Positions 37,724 to 48,091 of a stretch of 64,000 bases of DNA are shown piece after piece. The DNA comes from Sulfolobales archaeon Acd1 (GTDB taxonomy: Archaea; Thermoproteota; Thermoprotei_A; Sulfolobales; Sulfolobaceae), in NCBI GenBank assembly GCA_000389735.1, contig APJY01000002.1, forward strand, positions 186,001-250,000, written 5' to 3'. Within the stretch, counting starts at the first letter, position 1, and the number at the start of each line of letters is the position of its first letter. Made by a program: the position numbers and the translations under genes. The notes under the pieces were generated by a model, which saw only the letters and a program-made list of their open reading frames with translations, was not told the origin of the DNA and made no database searches.

Positions 37724-38194
37724 ATGACTATACTCGCGATCGTCAGGATTAGGGGATACGCGGGGGCACCTTGGTACATTAACGATACTTTGGAGATGCT
37801 TAGGCTTAGCAAGAAGTTCAACGCTATGGTGTACCCGAAGACCGATTCCCTAGAGGGAATGCTTAGAAAAGCGGAACCATACATAACCTGGGGGGAACTG
37901 AATCTAGAAGGCGCGACAGCTTTAGTGAAGAGGCTAAGGATAAATGGTGGGAGGAGCCTGGACTCGATACCAGAACTTAAGGCAAAGGGGATAACGAACG
38001 CACAGGAGCTCGCTAAGGCCATTATAGAAGGAACAGTTCTAATTCATAAGATGAACAATGTGTTCTCTTTCCCAATAAGGTTGCATCCTCCGTCCGGTGG
38101 ATTTAAGGGTAAGATAAACCGACCTTACAAACTGAAGGGAGAATTCGGTTACAGGGGAGATAAAATAAACGAATTACTCGTGAGGATGAGCTGA
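37724..38194 (+). CDS. rpl30: 50S ribosomal protein L30
   Basis: A 156-residue protein of the long archaeal L30/L7e type. Core: LAIVRIRGYAGAPWYINDTL, MVYPKTDSLEGMLRKAEPYI and RLHPPSGGFKGKINRPYKLK. ATG 37724 is chosen because GAGGTGAT at 37709-37716 is its ribosome binding site; GTG 37712 and ATG 37715 lie within that site. Confidence 0.95.
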   Translation: MTILAIVRIRGYAGAPWYINDTLEMLRLSKKFNAMVYPKTDSLEGMLRKAEPYITWGELNLEGATALVKRLRINGGRSLDSIPELKAKGITNAQELAKAIIEGTVLIHKMNNVFSFPIRLHPPSGGFKGKINRPYKLKGEFGYRGDKINELLVRMS

Positions 38195-38195
38195 A

Positions 38196-38630
38196 ATGGT
38201 CGTAAGGAGGGAGAAAAAAGTAAGGAAATATAGGGGAAGTAGGACACACGGCTGGGGAAAGAGGGGTCAGCATAGGGACAGGGGATCTCAGGGCAAGAGA
38301 GCCGTTGGACAACACAAAGAGAAGTGGTCTTGGGTAGTCAAATACGCTCCAGATTGGTATGGCAAACACGGATTCCATAATCCCACGACTAAGCAGATTA
38401 ATGCCATTACTATCCGCAAACTCAACGATATGATAATAGCCGGTCAAATACAGGTTAAGGAGGAGACCGGGAGAAAAGTTGTAGACCTTAACGAGTACGG
38501 CATAGATAAACTCATAGGCAGAGGAAGACCGGTTATGCCGTTAGTTATCAAGGTCAAGTCGGCTTCTAAGGGCGCTCAGGAGGCTGTTAAAGGCGCGGGA
38601 GGAGAAATAGTTTTAACTCCTGGGGCGTAG
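38196..38630 (+). CDS. rpl15: 50S ribosomal protein L15
   Basis: A 144-residue large-subunit protein and the last ribosomal gene before secY. N-terminal VVRREKKVRKYRGSRTHGWG and GQHKEKWSWVVKYAPDWYGK are the archaeal L15/L27Ae signature. ATG starts 1 base after the L30 stop. Confidence 0.96.
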   Translation: MVVRREKKVRKYRGSRTHGWGKRGQHRDRGSQGKRAVGQHKEKWSWVVKYAPDWYGKHGFHNPTTKQINAITIRKLNDMIIAGQIQVKEETGRKVVDLNEYGIDKLIGRGRPVMPLVIKVKSASKGAQEAVKGAGGEIVLTPGA

Positions 38631-38644
38631 TTTTCCTAACGCCC

Positions 38645-41070
<2,426 letters not shown>

Positions 41071-41101
41071 ATCGGCGTCTTGAAGAGGGAAACTAGGGAA
41101 G

Positions 41102-41359
41102 ATGCCAAGACCCGCGCTTAGATCGAGGTCGTTAGCTAGGCATCACGTAAGGACTCCTGGTGGTCGTACGGTAATACATTATGAGAGGAAAAGGAATGGA
41201 AAAGCAACATGTGCGGTTTGCGGTGGCGAACTAAGAGGAGTGCCGACTAATCAGGTATACAAGTACTCAAAGACTGAGAAAAGGCCCGAAAGGCCCTACG
41301 CCGGGACGCTTTGTCATAGATGCCTTGAAAAATTGATTAAGCAAGCTGTAAGGTCATAG
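41102..41359 (+). CDS. rpl34e: 50S ribosomal protein L34e
   Basis: An 85-residue protein with N-terminal MPRPALRSRSLARHHVRTPG and zinc pairs CAVC and CHRC. The core GGELRGVPTNQVYKYSKTEK RPERPYAG region is typical. Cmk begins 3 bases after its stop, a conserved order. Confidence 0.95.
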   Translation: MPRPALRSRSLARHHVRTPGGRTVIHYERKRNGKATCAVCGGELRGVPTNQVYKYSKTEKRPERPYAGTLCHRCLEKLIKQAVRS

Positions 41360-41362
41360 AAA

Positions 41363-41908
41363 ATGCTTGTTATAATTTCGGGCCCACCTGGAAGTGGTAA
41401 AACGACGATTGCGAAGCTCATAGCGGGTACATACGGATGGGAATTTGTTTCGTCCGGCCAGCTATTCAGACAAACCGCACTTGAGAAAGGTATGAGTGTT
41501 CTGGAGCTTAACAAAGAAGCAGAGAAAAACATAGAAATAGATGAGCTGATAGATAGGAAAACAGTTGAAATATCGTTTTCGAAAGAACGAGTCGTCCTTG
41601 AGACGCACGTCGGTGCCTGGATTTTAAAGAATTCTAGGTCAGATGTGGTTTCAGTTTACCTGACCGCTCCCATCTGGGAGAGGGCACGTAGGATAGCTAA
41701 TAGGGACGGCAAAGACGTTATGAGTTCTTATATAGAAATAGTTGAAAGAGAATTCAGTCATAGAAAAAGATTTTATGAGTATTATGGAATTGATATAACC
41801 GATTTATCGGTATTCGATATTGTTGTGAACACCTCTGGCTTAACGCCGCAGGAAGTTTTCAACATAGTCAACGCATACATCCGGCTCAGAATGAAACTTT
41901 CGGATTAG
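41363..41908 (+). CDS. cmk: Cytidylate kinase
   Basis: A 181-residue nucleoside monophosphate kinase that phosphorylates CMP/dCMP. P-loop ISGPPGSGKTTIAKLIA (about 5-21), the substrate region FVSSGQLFRQTALEKGMSV, and VVLETHVGAWILK. Archaeal Cmk has no long NMP insert, as here. In many archaea L14e and Cbf5 follow; here the ced genes follow instead. Confidence 0.93.
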   Translation: MLVIISGPPGSGKTTIAKLIAGTYGWEFVSSGQLFRQTALEKGMSVLELNKEAEKNIEIDELIDRKTVEISFSKERVVLETHVGAWILKNSRSDVVSVYLTAPIWERARRIANRDGKDVMSSYIEIVEREFSHRKRFYEYYGIDITDLSVFDIVVNTSGLTPQEVFNIVNAYIRLRMKLSD

Positions 41909-41918
41909 GCTCCCTACG

Positions 41919-41926
41919 TTTTATAC
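41919..41926 (+). promoter_or_regulatory. TATA box for the ced operon
   Basis: TTTTATAC about 25 bases before the cedA1 ATG, predicting a leaderless or nearly leaderless message separate from the ribosomal superoperon. Confidence 0.65.
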
Positions 41927-41946
41927 AGTTGGGATATTGAGAGCAA

Positions 41947-42180
41947 ATGTCGATTCTTCAGATAGTGCAGAACCTAAGCACTGAAGTGGCTCAGATAGCT
42001 TGGGGTTTATTCTTACTAGCGTGGGGGGTCGGTTGGGCCCTAAGGGGATCACCGATCCCGATATTCAGAATAAAAAGGAGCGGGCAGGATATACTCGAGG
42101 ACGCTATACTAGCTGCCTTCTTCCTAGCGATAGGTTCATCGGTATTCGCATTAATTCAATATCTAGCATCTCAGGTGTAA
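41947..42180 (+). CDS. cedA1: CedA1, pilin-like subunit of the Ced DNA-import system
   Basis: A 77-residue protein with two hydrophobic helices (about 12-36, VAQIAWGLFLLAWGVGWALR; about 49-72, DAILAAFFLAIGSSVFALIQ) separated by a polar, basic turn (PIFRIKRSGQD). This is the two-helix hairpin of VirB2/TraA-like conjugative pilins, to which archaeal CedA1 has been linked structurally. The call rests on size, topology and the neighbour, cedA, 4 bases on. In Sulfolobus acidocaldarius the ced genes also lie behind cmk (from memory). No signal peptide. Confidence 0.78.
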   Translation: MSILQIVQNLSTEVAQIAWGLFLLAWGVGWALRGSPIPIFRIKRSGQDILEDAILAAFFLAIGSSVFALIQYLASQV

Positions 42181-42184
42181 GGAA

Positions 42185-42985
42185 GTGTTCAGTATCGCCG
42201 ACCTATTAACGGTTGCTCAGGCTCTCTCCCTTCTTACCTACTTCATAGGCACGGCGATTTACGCGCTTCCTATACCACTTCATGGCGTTAAAAAATGGGC
42301 GCCTAGGCTAATAGCGGACGGTATATACTCGTTGGTCTTGATAACGGCTTACACTATAATCGTTAGTGCAACAGTGGAGCTCGAGAACGAGATATCAGGG
42401 TCTTGGGGTTATTACGAGTATTGGCTTCAGTCGACAATAACCCAGCTGAGCATGCTATATCAATACCTCTCGTTGGCTTATGCCGGCCTGTCCTCGATCC
42501 CCTACTTCGGCAAAATAATTAACTCGATATTTCCGACCTGGGTGTTCTTCTCAGCGTTGTCGCTGGCTCTCTCGTACTTATCGTTTCTTCAATTGCTTTC
42601 CCTTTTCATTTACAACGATTTCGAGGTCCTTATAGCTTTGGGGATTCTACTCATAGCGCTACCTTTCAGGATAGGGAGGGTGATTGGAGCTTCCTTCATA
42701 AGTAGCGCCATAGTGTTCTTCATAGGCCTTCCTTATCTTCCTAACTTCTTAGAGAACTTGGGGCTCTCCACAGGACAACTGTTCTTACCCGTGTCTCAAG
42801 TGTCCAACACAACAGTGTTCGGGCTTTTCAATTACATGTACAGCTACCTGCTCCCTCAAATGGTGGCAGTCACAATTTTCGGCCCTCTTATATATTTGAC
42901 GTTGCTAGCGAGCCTGTCTATAGGCGTCGCGTCCCTTATATCTGGGATGGGCGGCCGTCTGCCGTTCCCAATCGAGGTACCTTGA
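42185..42985 (+). CDS. cedA: CedA, polytopic membrane channel of the Ced DNA-import system
   Basis: A 266-residue protein with about seven hydrophobic segments (for example LLTVAQALSLLTYFIGTAIY, YSLVLITAYTIIVSA, FFSALSLALSYLSFLQLLSL, VLIALGILLIALPFRIGRVI, LIYLTLLASLSIGVASLISG). CedA is the VirB6-like membrane component that, with the ATPase CedB, brings in DNA between Sulfolobales cells after UV damage. The GTG start is 4 bases after cedA1, and its stop overlaps the cedA2 ribosome binding site. CedB is not in the window; in Sulfolobus it is encoded elsewhere. Confidence 0.82.
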   Translation: MFSIADLLTVAQALSLLTYFIGTAIYALPIPLHGVKKWAPRLIADGIYSLVLITAYTIIVSATVELENEISGSWGYYEYWLQSTITQLSMLYQYLSLAYAGLSSIPYFGKIINSIFPTWVFFSALSLALSYLSFLQLLSLFIYNDFEVLIALGILLIALPFRIGRVIGASFISSAIVFFIGLPYLPNFLENLGLSTGQLFLPVSQVSNTTVFGLFNYMYSYLLPQMVAVTIFGPLIYLTLLASLSIGVASLISGMGGRLPFPIEVP

Positions 42986-42996
42986 GGTGCCTTGAA

Positions 42997-43170
42997 ATGA
43001 GGGCATACATTCTAGTGGCCCTCTTGTTCCTTGTAGATTCGCTACTAATCTACTACCTAGACAAAAACGTCTTAGCTCTAACATTTTCAATAGTTTTGTT
43101 AACAGTAATTTTAGTTTTAATAAAAATTATTTTTGAGAAGTTTGCTGACCACCTTTCTTTTCCTTCTTAA
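42997..43170 (+). CDS. cedA2: CedA2, small membrane subunit of the Ced system
   Basis: A 57-residue protein with two membrane helices (MRAYILVALLFLVDSLLIYY; LALTFSIVLLTVILVLIKII) and a basic-aromatic tail. ATG 42997 follows GAGGTG at 42984-42989 by 7 bases; an in-frame TTG at 42982 is less likely. Third gene of the ced operon. The function of CedA2 is little known beyond being needed with CedA. Confidence 0.72.
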   Translation: MRAYILVALLFLVDSLLIYYLDKNVLALTFSIVLLTVILVLIKIIFEKFADHLSFPS

Positions 43171-43227
43171 CCTCCTTGATAATGAAGAGCGTCGTTTTTT
43201 GTCTGCCTCCCACCTAATATCACCAAT

Positions 43228-43235
43228 CTTAAACA
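43228..43235 (+). promoter_or_regulatory. TATA box for archease
   Basis: CTTAAACA about 27 bases before ATG 43258, predicting a leaderless message. A T6 run at about 43195-43200 may end transcription of ced. Confidence 0.6.
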
Positions 43236-43257
43236 CCCTCGGTGTCCTTAATAATTA

Positions 43258-43680
43258 ATGATGCGAGATTACGAGTTCTTCGAGCATACGGCCGACGTTG
43301 GAATAATAGCCCGAGGAAACACCCTCGAGGAGGCCTTCTCGAATGCGGCTAAGGCCGTTTTCGAAGTCATGACAGATACCTCCAAGGTGGAGGCGAAAGA
43401 GTGTAGAGAAGTTACAATTTTCGGCTACGATTTGGAGAACCTTCTTTACAAATGGATAGAGGAGCTATTGTATTATTATGACTCAGAACTGATGTTGTTT
43501 AGTAGCTTCGACATAAAGGTCGATCAATACTCCTTAACGTTAACCGGAAAGGCTTGCGGAGAGAGGTTTGACCCCAATAAACATGAAAAGAGAACCGTAG
43601 TTAAAGCCATGACGTACCACATGATGGAGATCAAACAGATAGAAGGAAAGTACGAGGTAAGGTTCGTCGTTGATATATGA
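43258..43680 (+). CDS. Archease
   Basis: A 140-residue protein that activates the tRNA ligase RtcB, which joins exons after tRNA intron removal. Family features: YEFFEHTADVGIIARGNTLE with metal-binding acidic residues, EAFSNAAKAVFEVMTD, LLYKWIEELLYYYDSE and VKAMTYHMMEIK. It is followed after 4 bases by an intron-containing tRNA-Phe on the other strand, so a substrate lies next to the helper gene, probably by chance. RtcB itself is not in the window. Confidence 0.93.
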   Translation: MMRDYEFFEHTADVGIIARGNTLEEAFSNAAKAVFEVMTDTSKVEAKECREVTIFGYDLENLLYKWIEELLYYYDSELMLFSSFDIKVDQYSLTLTGKACGERFDPNKHEKRTVVKAMTYHMMEIKQIEGKYEVRFVVDI

Positions 43681-43684
43681 AGAG

Positions 43685-43771
43685 TGCCGCCGCGGGGACT
43701 TGAACCCCGGACACCCCGGTTTCGGAGGAGGCTCTTCAGCCGGGTGCTCTCCCGGGCTGAGCTACGGCGGC
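43685..43771 (-). tRNA. tRNA-Phe (anticodon GAA) with a 13-nt intron
   Basis: On the minus strand the acceptor is GCCGCCG/CGGCGGC with A73 at 43685, the D arm has GCTC/GAGC, the anticodon stem is CCCGG/CCGGG, the anticodon GAA is at 43737-43735, the variable loop is GTGTC, and the T arm CGGGG/CCCCG holds loop TTCAAGT. Removing 13 bases (43733-43721) after G37 restores the loop. CCA is not encoded. G37 of this tRNA is the expected starting point for wyosine-type modification, for which a Trm5-like enzyme lies at 58.8 kb. Confidence 0.95.
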
Positions 43772-43793
43772 GAGACATCTTCTCCCTTTTACC

Positions 43794-43803
43794 TTTTTAG
43801 CTT
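43794..43803 (-). promoter_or_regulatory. TATA-like box for tRNA-Phe
   Basis: On the minus strand AAGCTAAAAA, 23-32 bases before the tRNA 5' end. The rest of 43773-43928 holds short G-rich inverted repeats (43850-43890) but no gene. Confidence 0.45.
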
Positions 43804-43893
43804 TTACTAACTAGGATATAGGGGGCCTGGCGACACTCCCTCTAGAACCCTTATACGGGTTTCGATGGGAGGGGGTCTCCAGGGGTCCCCACA

Positions 43894-43901
43894 TTTATTT
43901 A
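43894..43901 (+). promoter_or_regulatory. TATA box for archaemetzincin
   Basis: TTTATTTA about 31 bases before ATG 43929, predicting a leader of only a few bases. Confidence 0.6.
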
Positions 43902-43928
43902 GAAAACAAGGTTAGGAGTTAGGCAAAC

Positions 43929-44468
43929 ATGACCGAACGCCAAGCGAGCGTACTCATCGTGAAAATGACGCCGCTAGATGACGTCTTGTTGAACCCAGCG
44001 ATAAAACACCTTGAGGAGTTAGGCTTTAAGGTGGCCGTTTTTAACGTTCCGCTCCACGTTCCCTTAACGCTATATAACTGGAAAAGACGCCAGTTTAAGG
44101 CTGAGACGATCCTGGATTTAGTTAAAAGGGAGTTCTCCGACGTTCCCTACACTGCAGTAATCGCTGTAGGGTACATTGACGCTTACGCCGAAGGACTTAA
44201 TTTCGTCTTCGGATACTCGACGCAGCGCTACGGCACGGTTTACGTAAAAAGGCTAAAGTCTGACGACGTTTTAGTATACCAGTCAAGGATAATTAAGGAG
44301 GTTACCCACGAGTTAGGTCACGCGTTGGGTCTAGAGCATTGTGATGTCCCCCGATGCGTGATGAGTTTCTCGAACTCGGTGGAGGACGTAGATAAAAAAT
44401 CCATGTTTTTCTGCGAAAAGTGTTCTGCAAAACTTTCTTCGATTTTAAAAGCCAAGCAAAGGGTCTAG
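43929..44468 (+). CDS. amzA: Archaemetzincin, zinc metalloprotease
   Basis: A 179-residue metzincin. Zinc site and catalytic Glu: H127-E128-L-G-H131-A-L-G-L-E-H137-C138, then the CPRC and FFCEKC pairs that hold the second zinc characteristic of archaemetzincins, with the Met-turn CVMSFS. Substrate unknown; probably cytoplasmic, no signal peptide. The 3' end overlaps the convergent phosphoesterase gene by 24 bases. Confidence 0.94.
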   Translation: MTERQASVLIVKMTPLDDVLLNPAIKHLEELGFKVAVFNVPLHVPLTLYNWKRRQFKAETILDLVKREFSDVPYTAVIAVGYIDAYAEGLNFVFGYSTQRYGTVYVKRLKSDDVLVYQSRIIKEVTHELGHALGLEHCDVPRCVMSFSNSVEDVDKKSMFFCEKCSAKLSSILKAKQRV

Positions 44469-45119
44469 ATTGAATGCGACGACTCTCTTATTGGCTGGGA
44501 AGGCCACGTTGTAAACCCTTACCCCTCTAACTATCTTAAAAACTACTTTCGATTTATGTGCGTGCCCGTGGACTGCCACGTTTGGGAGACAACTGATTCT
44601 TTCCAGTAGCCGGGAACCTAATTCTGGATAGATGTCTTTCCTTTCACCATAGGCAGTCTCATACGTAGGTAAGTAATGGGTGAGTAATATTTTGTAATCC
44701 GCATCAAGCCCGCAGAGAAGTTCCTCAATCTTTTTCTCCCTCTTTCTATAAAACTCCTCATTCACACCGTGGGTTGCCTGCCAGAGGGTAGGCCTCTCGA
44801 GAACTCCTTCACTTCCTACGATAGCTACACGTTTGCCCTTAACCTTGACCTCTACGACTTCGTCGTCAAGCCACACTATGTCAGGGAAGAACCTTTTGTA
44901 CCTCTCTTTCGAGGCTACGTCCTCGTTGCCGAATACCGAGACTACCTTGAATTTCTTGAAGAACGAGTAGATCGGATCGAAGAACTTCACCTCTCCTTTA
45001 TCCGTGAGGTCTCCGGCTAACAGGAACAGGTCTATACTTAAATTACTCAACTTATGGAGGCTCGCCAGGAACTCGTTGAGGTATCTGGGGGAATGGATAT
45101 CACTCGCTGCTGCGATCAT
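44445..45119 (-). CDS. Calcineurin-like metallophosphoesterase
   Basis: A 224-residue phosphoesterase. Metal motifs in order: ASDIHSP, LAGDLTDKG, FGNEDV (GNE in place of the usual GNH), ILLTHYLP and VHGHAHK. The GNH to GNE change removes the histidine that usually assists leaving-group protonation, as in some YfcE-like nucleases and phosphodiesterases. Substrate unknown. It diverges from DUF763 over 78 bases. Confidence 0.88.
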   Translation of the reverse strand: MIAAASDIHSPRYLNEFLASLHKLSNLSIDLFLLAGDLTDKGEVKFFDPIYSFFKKFKVVSVFGNEDVASKERYKRFFPDIVWLDDEVVEVKVKGKRVAIVGSEGVLERPTLWQATHGVNEEFYRKREKKIEELLCGLDADYKILLTHYLPTYETAYGERKDIYPELGSRLLERISCLPNVAVHGHAHKSKVVFKIVRGVRVYNVAFPANKRVVAFNLDPLLGF

Positions 45120-45148
45120 CTCCTAATACTCAAGTACAAATTAATGAG

Positions 45149-45157
45149 GATAAATAT
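45149..45157 (-). promoter_or_regulatory. Candidate TATA box for the metallophosphoesterase
   Basis: On the minus strand ATATTTATC, about 34 bases before the start codon, in the divergent spacer with DUF763. Confidence 0.4.
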
Positions 45158-45169
45158 CGAGTCGAACAA

Positions 45170-45177
45170 TGTATATT
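45170..45177 (+). promoter_or_regulatory. TATA box for DUF763
   Basis: TGTATATT about 25 bases before ATG 45198, fitting a leaderless message. Confidence 0.55.
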
Positions 45178-45197
45178 CTACGAAAAGGTAATCTCAG

Positions 45198-46340
45198 ATG
45201 GAGCTTGAGGGCATAGCTGATCTGCCTCTCCATGAGGGCAGAGTTCCACCCTGGTTAGCCAACTACATGAAGCGGCTGGCCAGGGCCGTAATCAGCGTGA
45301 TGGTCCTGGAATGGGGGCCGGATAAGGTAGTGGAGAGGCTCTCGAATCCGCTCTGGTTTCAGGCATTTAACAACGTCATAGGCATGGACTGGGACAGTTC
45401 TGGATCAACAACTGTAACGTTAGGTATCCTGAAAGAGGTTGTAGTACCCCGCGAGTTCGGGTTCGTGATCCTGGGAGGAAAGGGTGACAAAGCGAGGGAG
45501 GTACCGAACGAGGTTAAGGTGTTAAAGGACGAATTCGGCTTAAATGCAGAAGCATACGCAAGGCTAAGCAGATTAGTAGCGAAACACGATACCGTGCTTA
45601 TACAGGACGGTTACACTCTGTACCATCACTCCCTGATAGTTAGCTCAAGCGGAAATTGGGCGATAATACAGCAAGGTATGAACGTGGGAACGAAGTTGGC
45701 CAGGAGGTACCACTGGCACGGAAGTCACGACAATAGATCGGAGGTAATCTCAGGCTACAAGGAGAAGTACGCGATAGATGTTACTCCTCCCGAAAAGGAG
45801 AGGCTGAGGGGTCTATTGCTCGACCTAGTCAATGAGAGTCCTAACAAGGTGATAAGCGAGTTCAAAAAGGCTTACGCGATCCTGAAAGGTTTCGTTCCAT
45901 TAGACGCCACTAACGTCTCTTACTACGTCGACAGGCTCAAGGACCTTAGAGCTATCTACTTAAAGCCAGTCGACGAGAAGAGGCTAAGGCAGACCTTAGC
46001 AAAGCTCTACGAGTCTTCCCCAAAGAACCTTGAGGAAGTGCTGCTTAACGGTCTAGGACCTTCGACGGCTAGAGCTCTATACCTGATAGCCGATTTAATA
46101 TACAGGGATCCCCCGTCATACAACGATCCGGTGACCGTGCCTTACGACCCTTTGAAGTACGCTTTTACTGTTGGAGGGAAGGACGGCGTACCGTTTCCTT
46201 TTAACAGACGCGTGGCCGAGGAGGTAATTATGACTCTAGAAGATATAGTCGAGCGTGCGAAGTTGGAAAGCAATAATAAGGCAAAGGCCCTTCAGAGATT
46301 AAGGGAACTGTATATTGGTGGAAATAAAGAAGGGTCTTGA
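45198..46340 (+). CDS. DUF763 family protein
   Basis: A 380-residue member of DUF763/COG1415, uncharacterised proteins of archaea and some thermophilic bacteria. Recognisable are ADLPLHEGRVPPWLANYMKR at the start, VILGGKGDKAREVPNE, YTLYHHSLIVSSSGNWAIIQ and YHWHGSHDN, rich in His and Asp as expected of a metal or nucleic-acid enzyme. A helix-hairpin-helix-like stretch is near residue 280 (NGLGPSTARALYLIADLIY). Sometimes predicted to be a nuclease; no evidence here. It overlaps gltA by 26 bases. Confidence 0.86.
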   Translation: MELEGIADLPLHEGRVPPWLANYMKRLARAVISVMVLEWGPDKVVERLSNPLWFQAFNNVIGMDWDSSGSTTVTLGILKEVVVPREFGFVILGGKGDKAREVPNEVKVLKDEFGLNAEAYARLSRLVAKHDTVLIQDGYTLYHHSLIVSSSGNWAIIQQGMNVGTKLARRYHWHGSHDNRSEVISGYKEKYAIDVTPPEKERLRGLLLDLVNESPNKVISEFKKAYAILKGFVPLDATNVSYYVDRLKDLRAIYLKPVDEKRLRQTLAKLYESSPKNLEEVLLNGLGPSTARALYLIADLIYRDPPSYNDPVTVPYDPLKYAFTVGGKDGVPFPFNRRVAEEVIMTLEDIVERAKLESNNKAKALQRLRELYIGGNKEGS

Positions 46341-47424
46341 GGACGTTTACGTCAAAGAGACGGAAATCACATACATTGACGGTCAGTTGGGTAGGCTCTA
46401 TTACAGGGGTTATTCTATATTCGATCTGGCGGAGTTCTCTAGCTTCGAGGAGACGTCCTATTTACTTCTATATGGAACTTTGCCGACCAAGAACGAGCTG
46501 GAGGATTACTCAAATAAACTAAGAAAATATAGGACCATCCCAGACAACCTGAAGACCTTCCTGAAGAGTTTACCGACTAACCTAAACCCTATGGACGTCC
46601 TCAGGACTTCCATGAGTTACCTTGGAATGCTGGAGAGAGGGAACGATCCTGACGCGCAGATCAGAGTTATAGCGTCGATACCCACAATCATAGCGTATTA
46701 CCACAGGATTACTGACGGCTTAGAACCCGTGGAACCTTCGGAGGAGTTAGGTCACGCTGAGAATTTCCTGTACATGTTGAAGGGCAAGAGGCCCACTAAA
46801 GAGGAGGCCAACGCGTTAGACAAGGCCCTAATATTACATATGGATCATGAGATGAACGCCTCGACCTTCGCGGCTATAGTTGTGGCATCCACCCTTTCAG
46901 ACCTATACTCGGCTTTGGTGGCTGGGATTGCTGCCCTGAAAGGACCCCTTCACGGAGGCGCTAACTACGAGGCCCTGAAGATGTTCATGGAGGTAGGGGA
47001 CCCAAACAAAGCTGAGGAATACGTTATAGAGAGGCTGAGATCCGGTAAAAGGATCATGGGGTTCGGGCATAGGGTATACAGAACGTATGATCCCAGAGCT
47101 AGGATTCTCAAGAATATAGCACGAGAAATAACGAAGAACACTCAATACGAGACGCTTTATGAGATAGCTGAACGAATAGAGCAGGCCGCGATTAAACTGT
47201 TGAGCGGGAAGGGTATATTCCCTAACGTAGACTTCTATTCGGGAATAGTGTTTTACGCTCTGGGCTTTAGGCCTGAATTCTTCCCTACCCTTTTCGCTAG
47301 CGCAAGGGTGGTCGGATGGATGGCTCAGGTGAACGAGTACCTGAAGGAGAACAGGATCATTAGGCCCAAGGCCCTCTACAAGGGCGAGGTAGGAAAGCCT
47401 TACAAACCGATTGACGAAAGGTGA
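46315..47424 (+). CDS. gltA: Citrate synthase
   Basis: A 369-residue TCA-cycle enzyme joining acetyl-CoA and oxaloacetate. Active-site parts: LILHMDHEMNASTF (catalytic His region), KGPLHGGANYEALKMF, GFGHRVYRTYDPRA (substrate Arg and His) and NVDFYSGIVFYALG (catalytic Asp). The N-terminus ITYIDGQLGRLYYRGYSIFD is typical of archaeal citrate/2-methylcitrate synthases, so some activity on propionyl-CoA is possible. TTG 46315 and GTG 46318 are both possible starts. Confidence 0.95.
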   Translation: MVEIKKGLEDVYVKETEITYIDGQLGRLYYRGYSIFDLAEFSSFEETSYLLLYGTLPTKNELEDYSNKLRKYRTIPDNLKTFLKSLPTNLNPMDVLRTSMSYLGMLERGNDPDAQIRVIASIPTIIAYYHRITDGLEPVEPSEELGHAENFLYMLKGKRPTKEEANALDKALILHMDHEMNASTFAAIVVASTLSDLYSALVAGIAALKGPLHGGANYEALKMFMEVGDPNKAEEYVIERLRSGKRIMGFGHRVYRTYDPRARILKNIAREITKNTQYETLYEIAERIEQAAIKLLSGKGIFPNVDFYSGIVFYALGFRPEFFPTLFASARVVGWMAQVNEYLKENRIIRPKALYKGEVGKPYKPIDER

Positions 47425-48087
47425 ATGAACTTGATCAAACTCAAGCAGAGCAAGGAACAGGTGGTGTTCGACAAGCTCACCTCCATATCGGCCGACATCA
47501 GAGACTCAATCGAGCTGCTGCGAACCTTCTTTAAGGAGTACTTGAACGGAAACGACGACCAAACTCACCTGATATTCACCCGTATAAAGTCAATAAGTGA
47601 TAGGGCCGCAGCGATTCGTGAGGAAATCGTTTCGCTTCTGTACGGCGAGCCCTTCCTACCCGACTTCAAGGAAACTATGCTGAACCTCACAAGAGCGCTT
47701 AACGACGTGATAAAGGCCCTAAAGGATTCCGCAAGATCCCTTATGATAAGGCGAGTTAATCCAGCAATGTTAATGAAAATAAGGGAACAGACCTTATCGT
47801 ATTTGGCCGTCATAACGGAGGCCTCGGCCCGGCTAGTGTTGATGATATCGTACCTGAGTACCAACGTAGAGGAGGCGATTAGGATTTCGAAAGAAATTCA
47901 GGGCCTCGAGAGGCAGGGAGACGAGATAAAGGACGCGATCTTAATGGCCGTATACGGTCAAGAAGCAATGGACTCTATTTCAGTAATTCAGCTAAGAGAC
48001 TTCATATTGTTCCTAGATAACATACTTGACGGAATGGAGGAAGCCTCACTGCATGTGGAGACGTTTTACATCACTATGAAGTCCTAA
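47425..48087 (+). CDS. DUF47 (PhoU-like) phosphate transport regulator
   Basis: A 220-residue all-helical protein of the DUF47/PhoU-like family, which accompanies and probably controls PiT-type phosphate transporters. Helix repeats with acidic pairs are seen: SISDRAAAIREEIVSLLYGE and QGLERQGDEIKDAILMAVYG, the second carrying the E-x-x-x-D metal-binding type motif. It starts right after gltA and converges on the phosphate transporter with a 4-base gap, so the functional pair is on opposite strands here. Confidence 0.88.
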   Translation: MNLIKLKQSKEQVVFDKLTSISADIRDSIELLRTFFKEYLNGNDDQTHLIFTRIKSISDRAAAIREEIVSLLYGEPFLPDFKETMLNLTRALNDVIKALKDSARSLMIRRVNPAMLMKIREQTLSYLAVITEASARLVLMISYLSTNVEEAIRISKEIQGLERQGDEIKDAILMAVYGQEAMDSISVIQLRDFILFLDNILDGMEEASLHVETFYITMKS

Positions 48088-48091
48088 CTTT

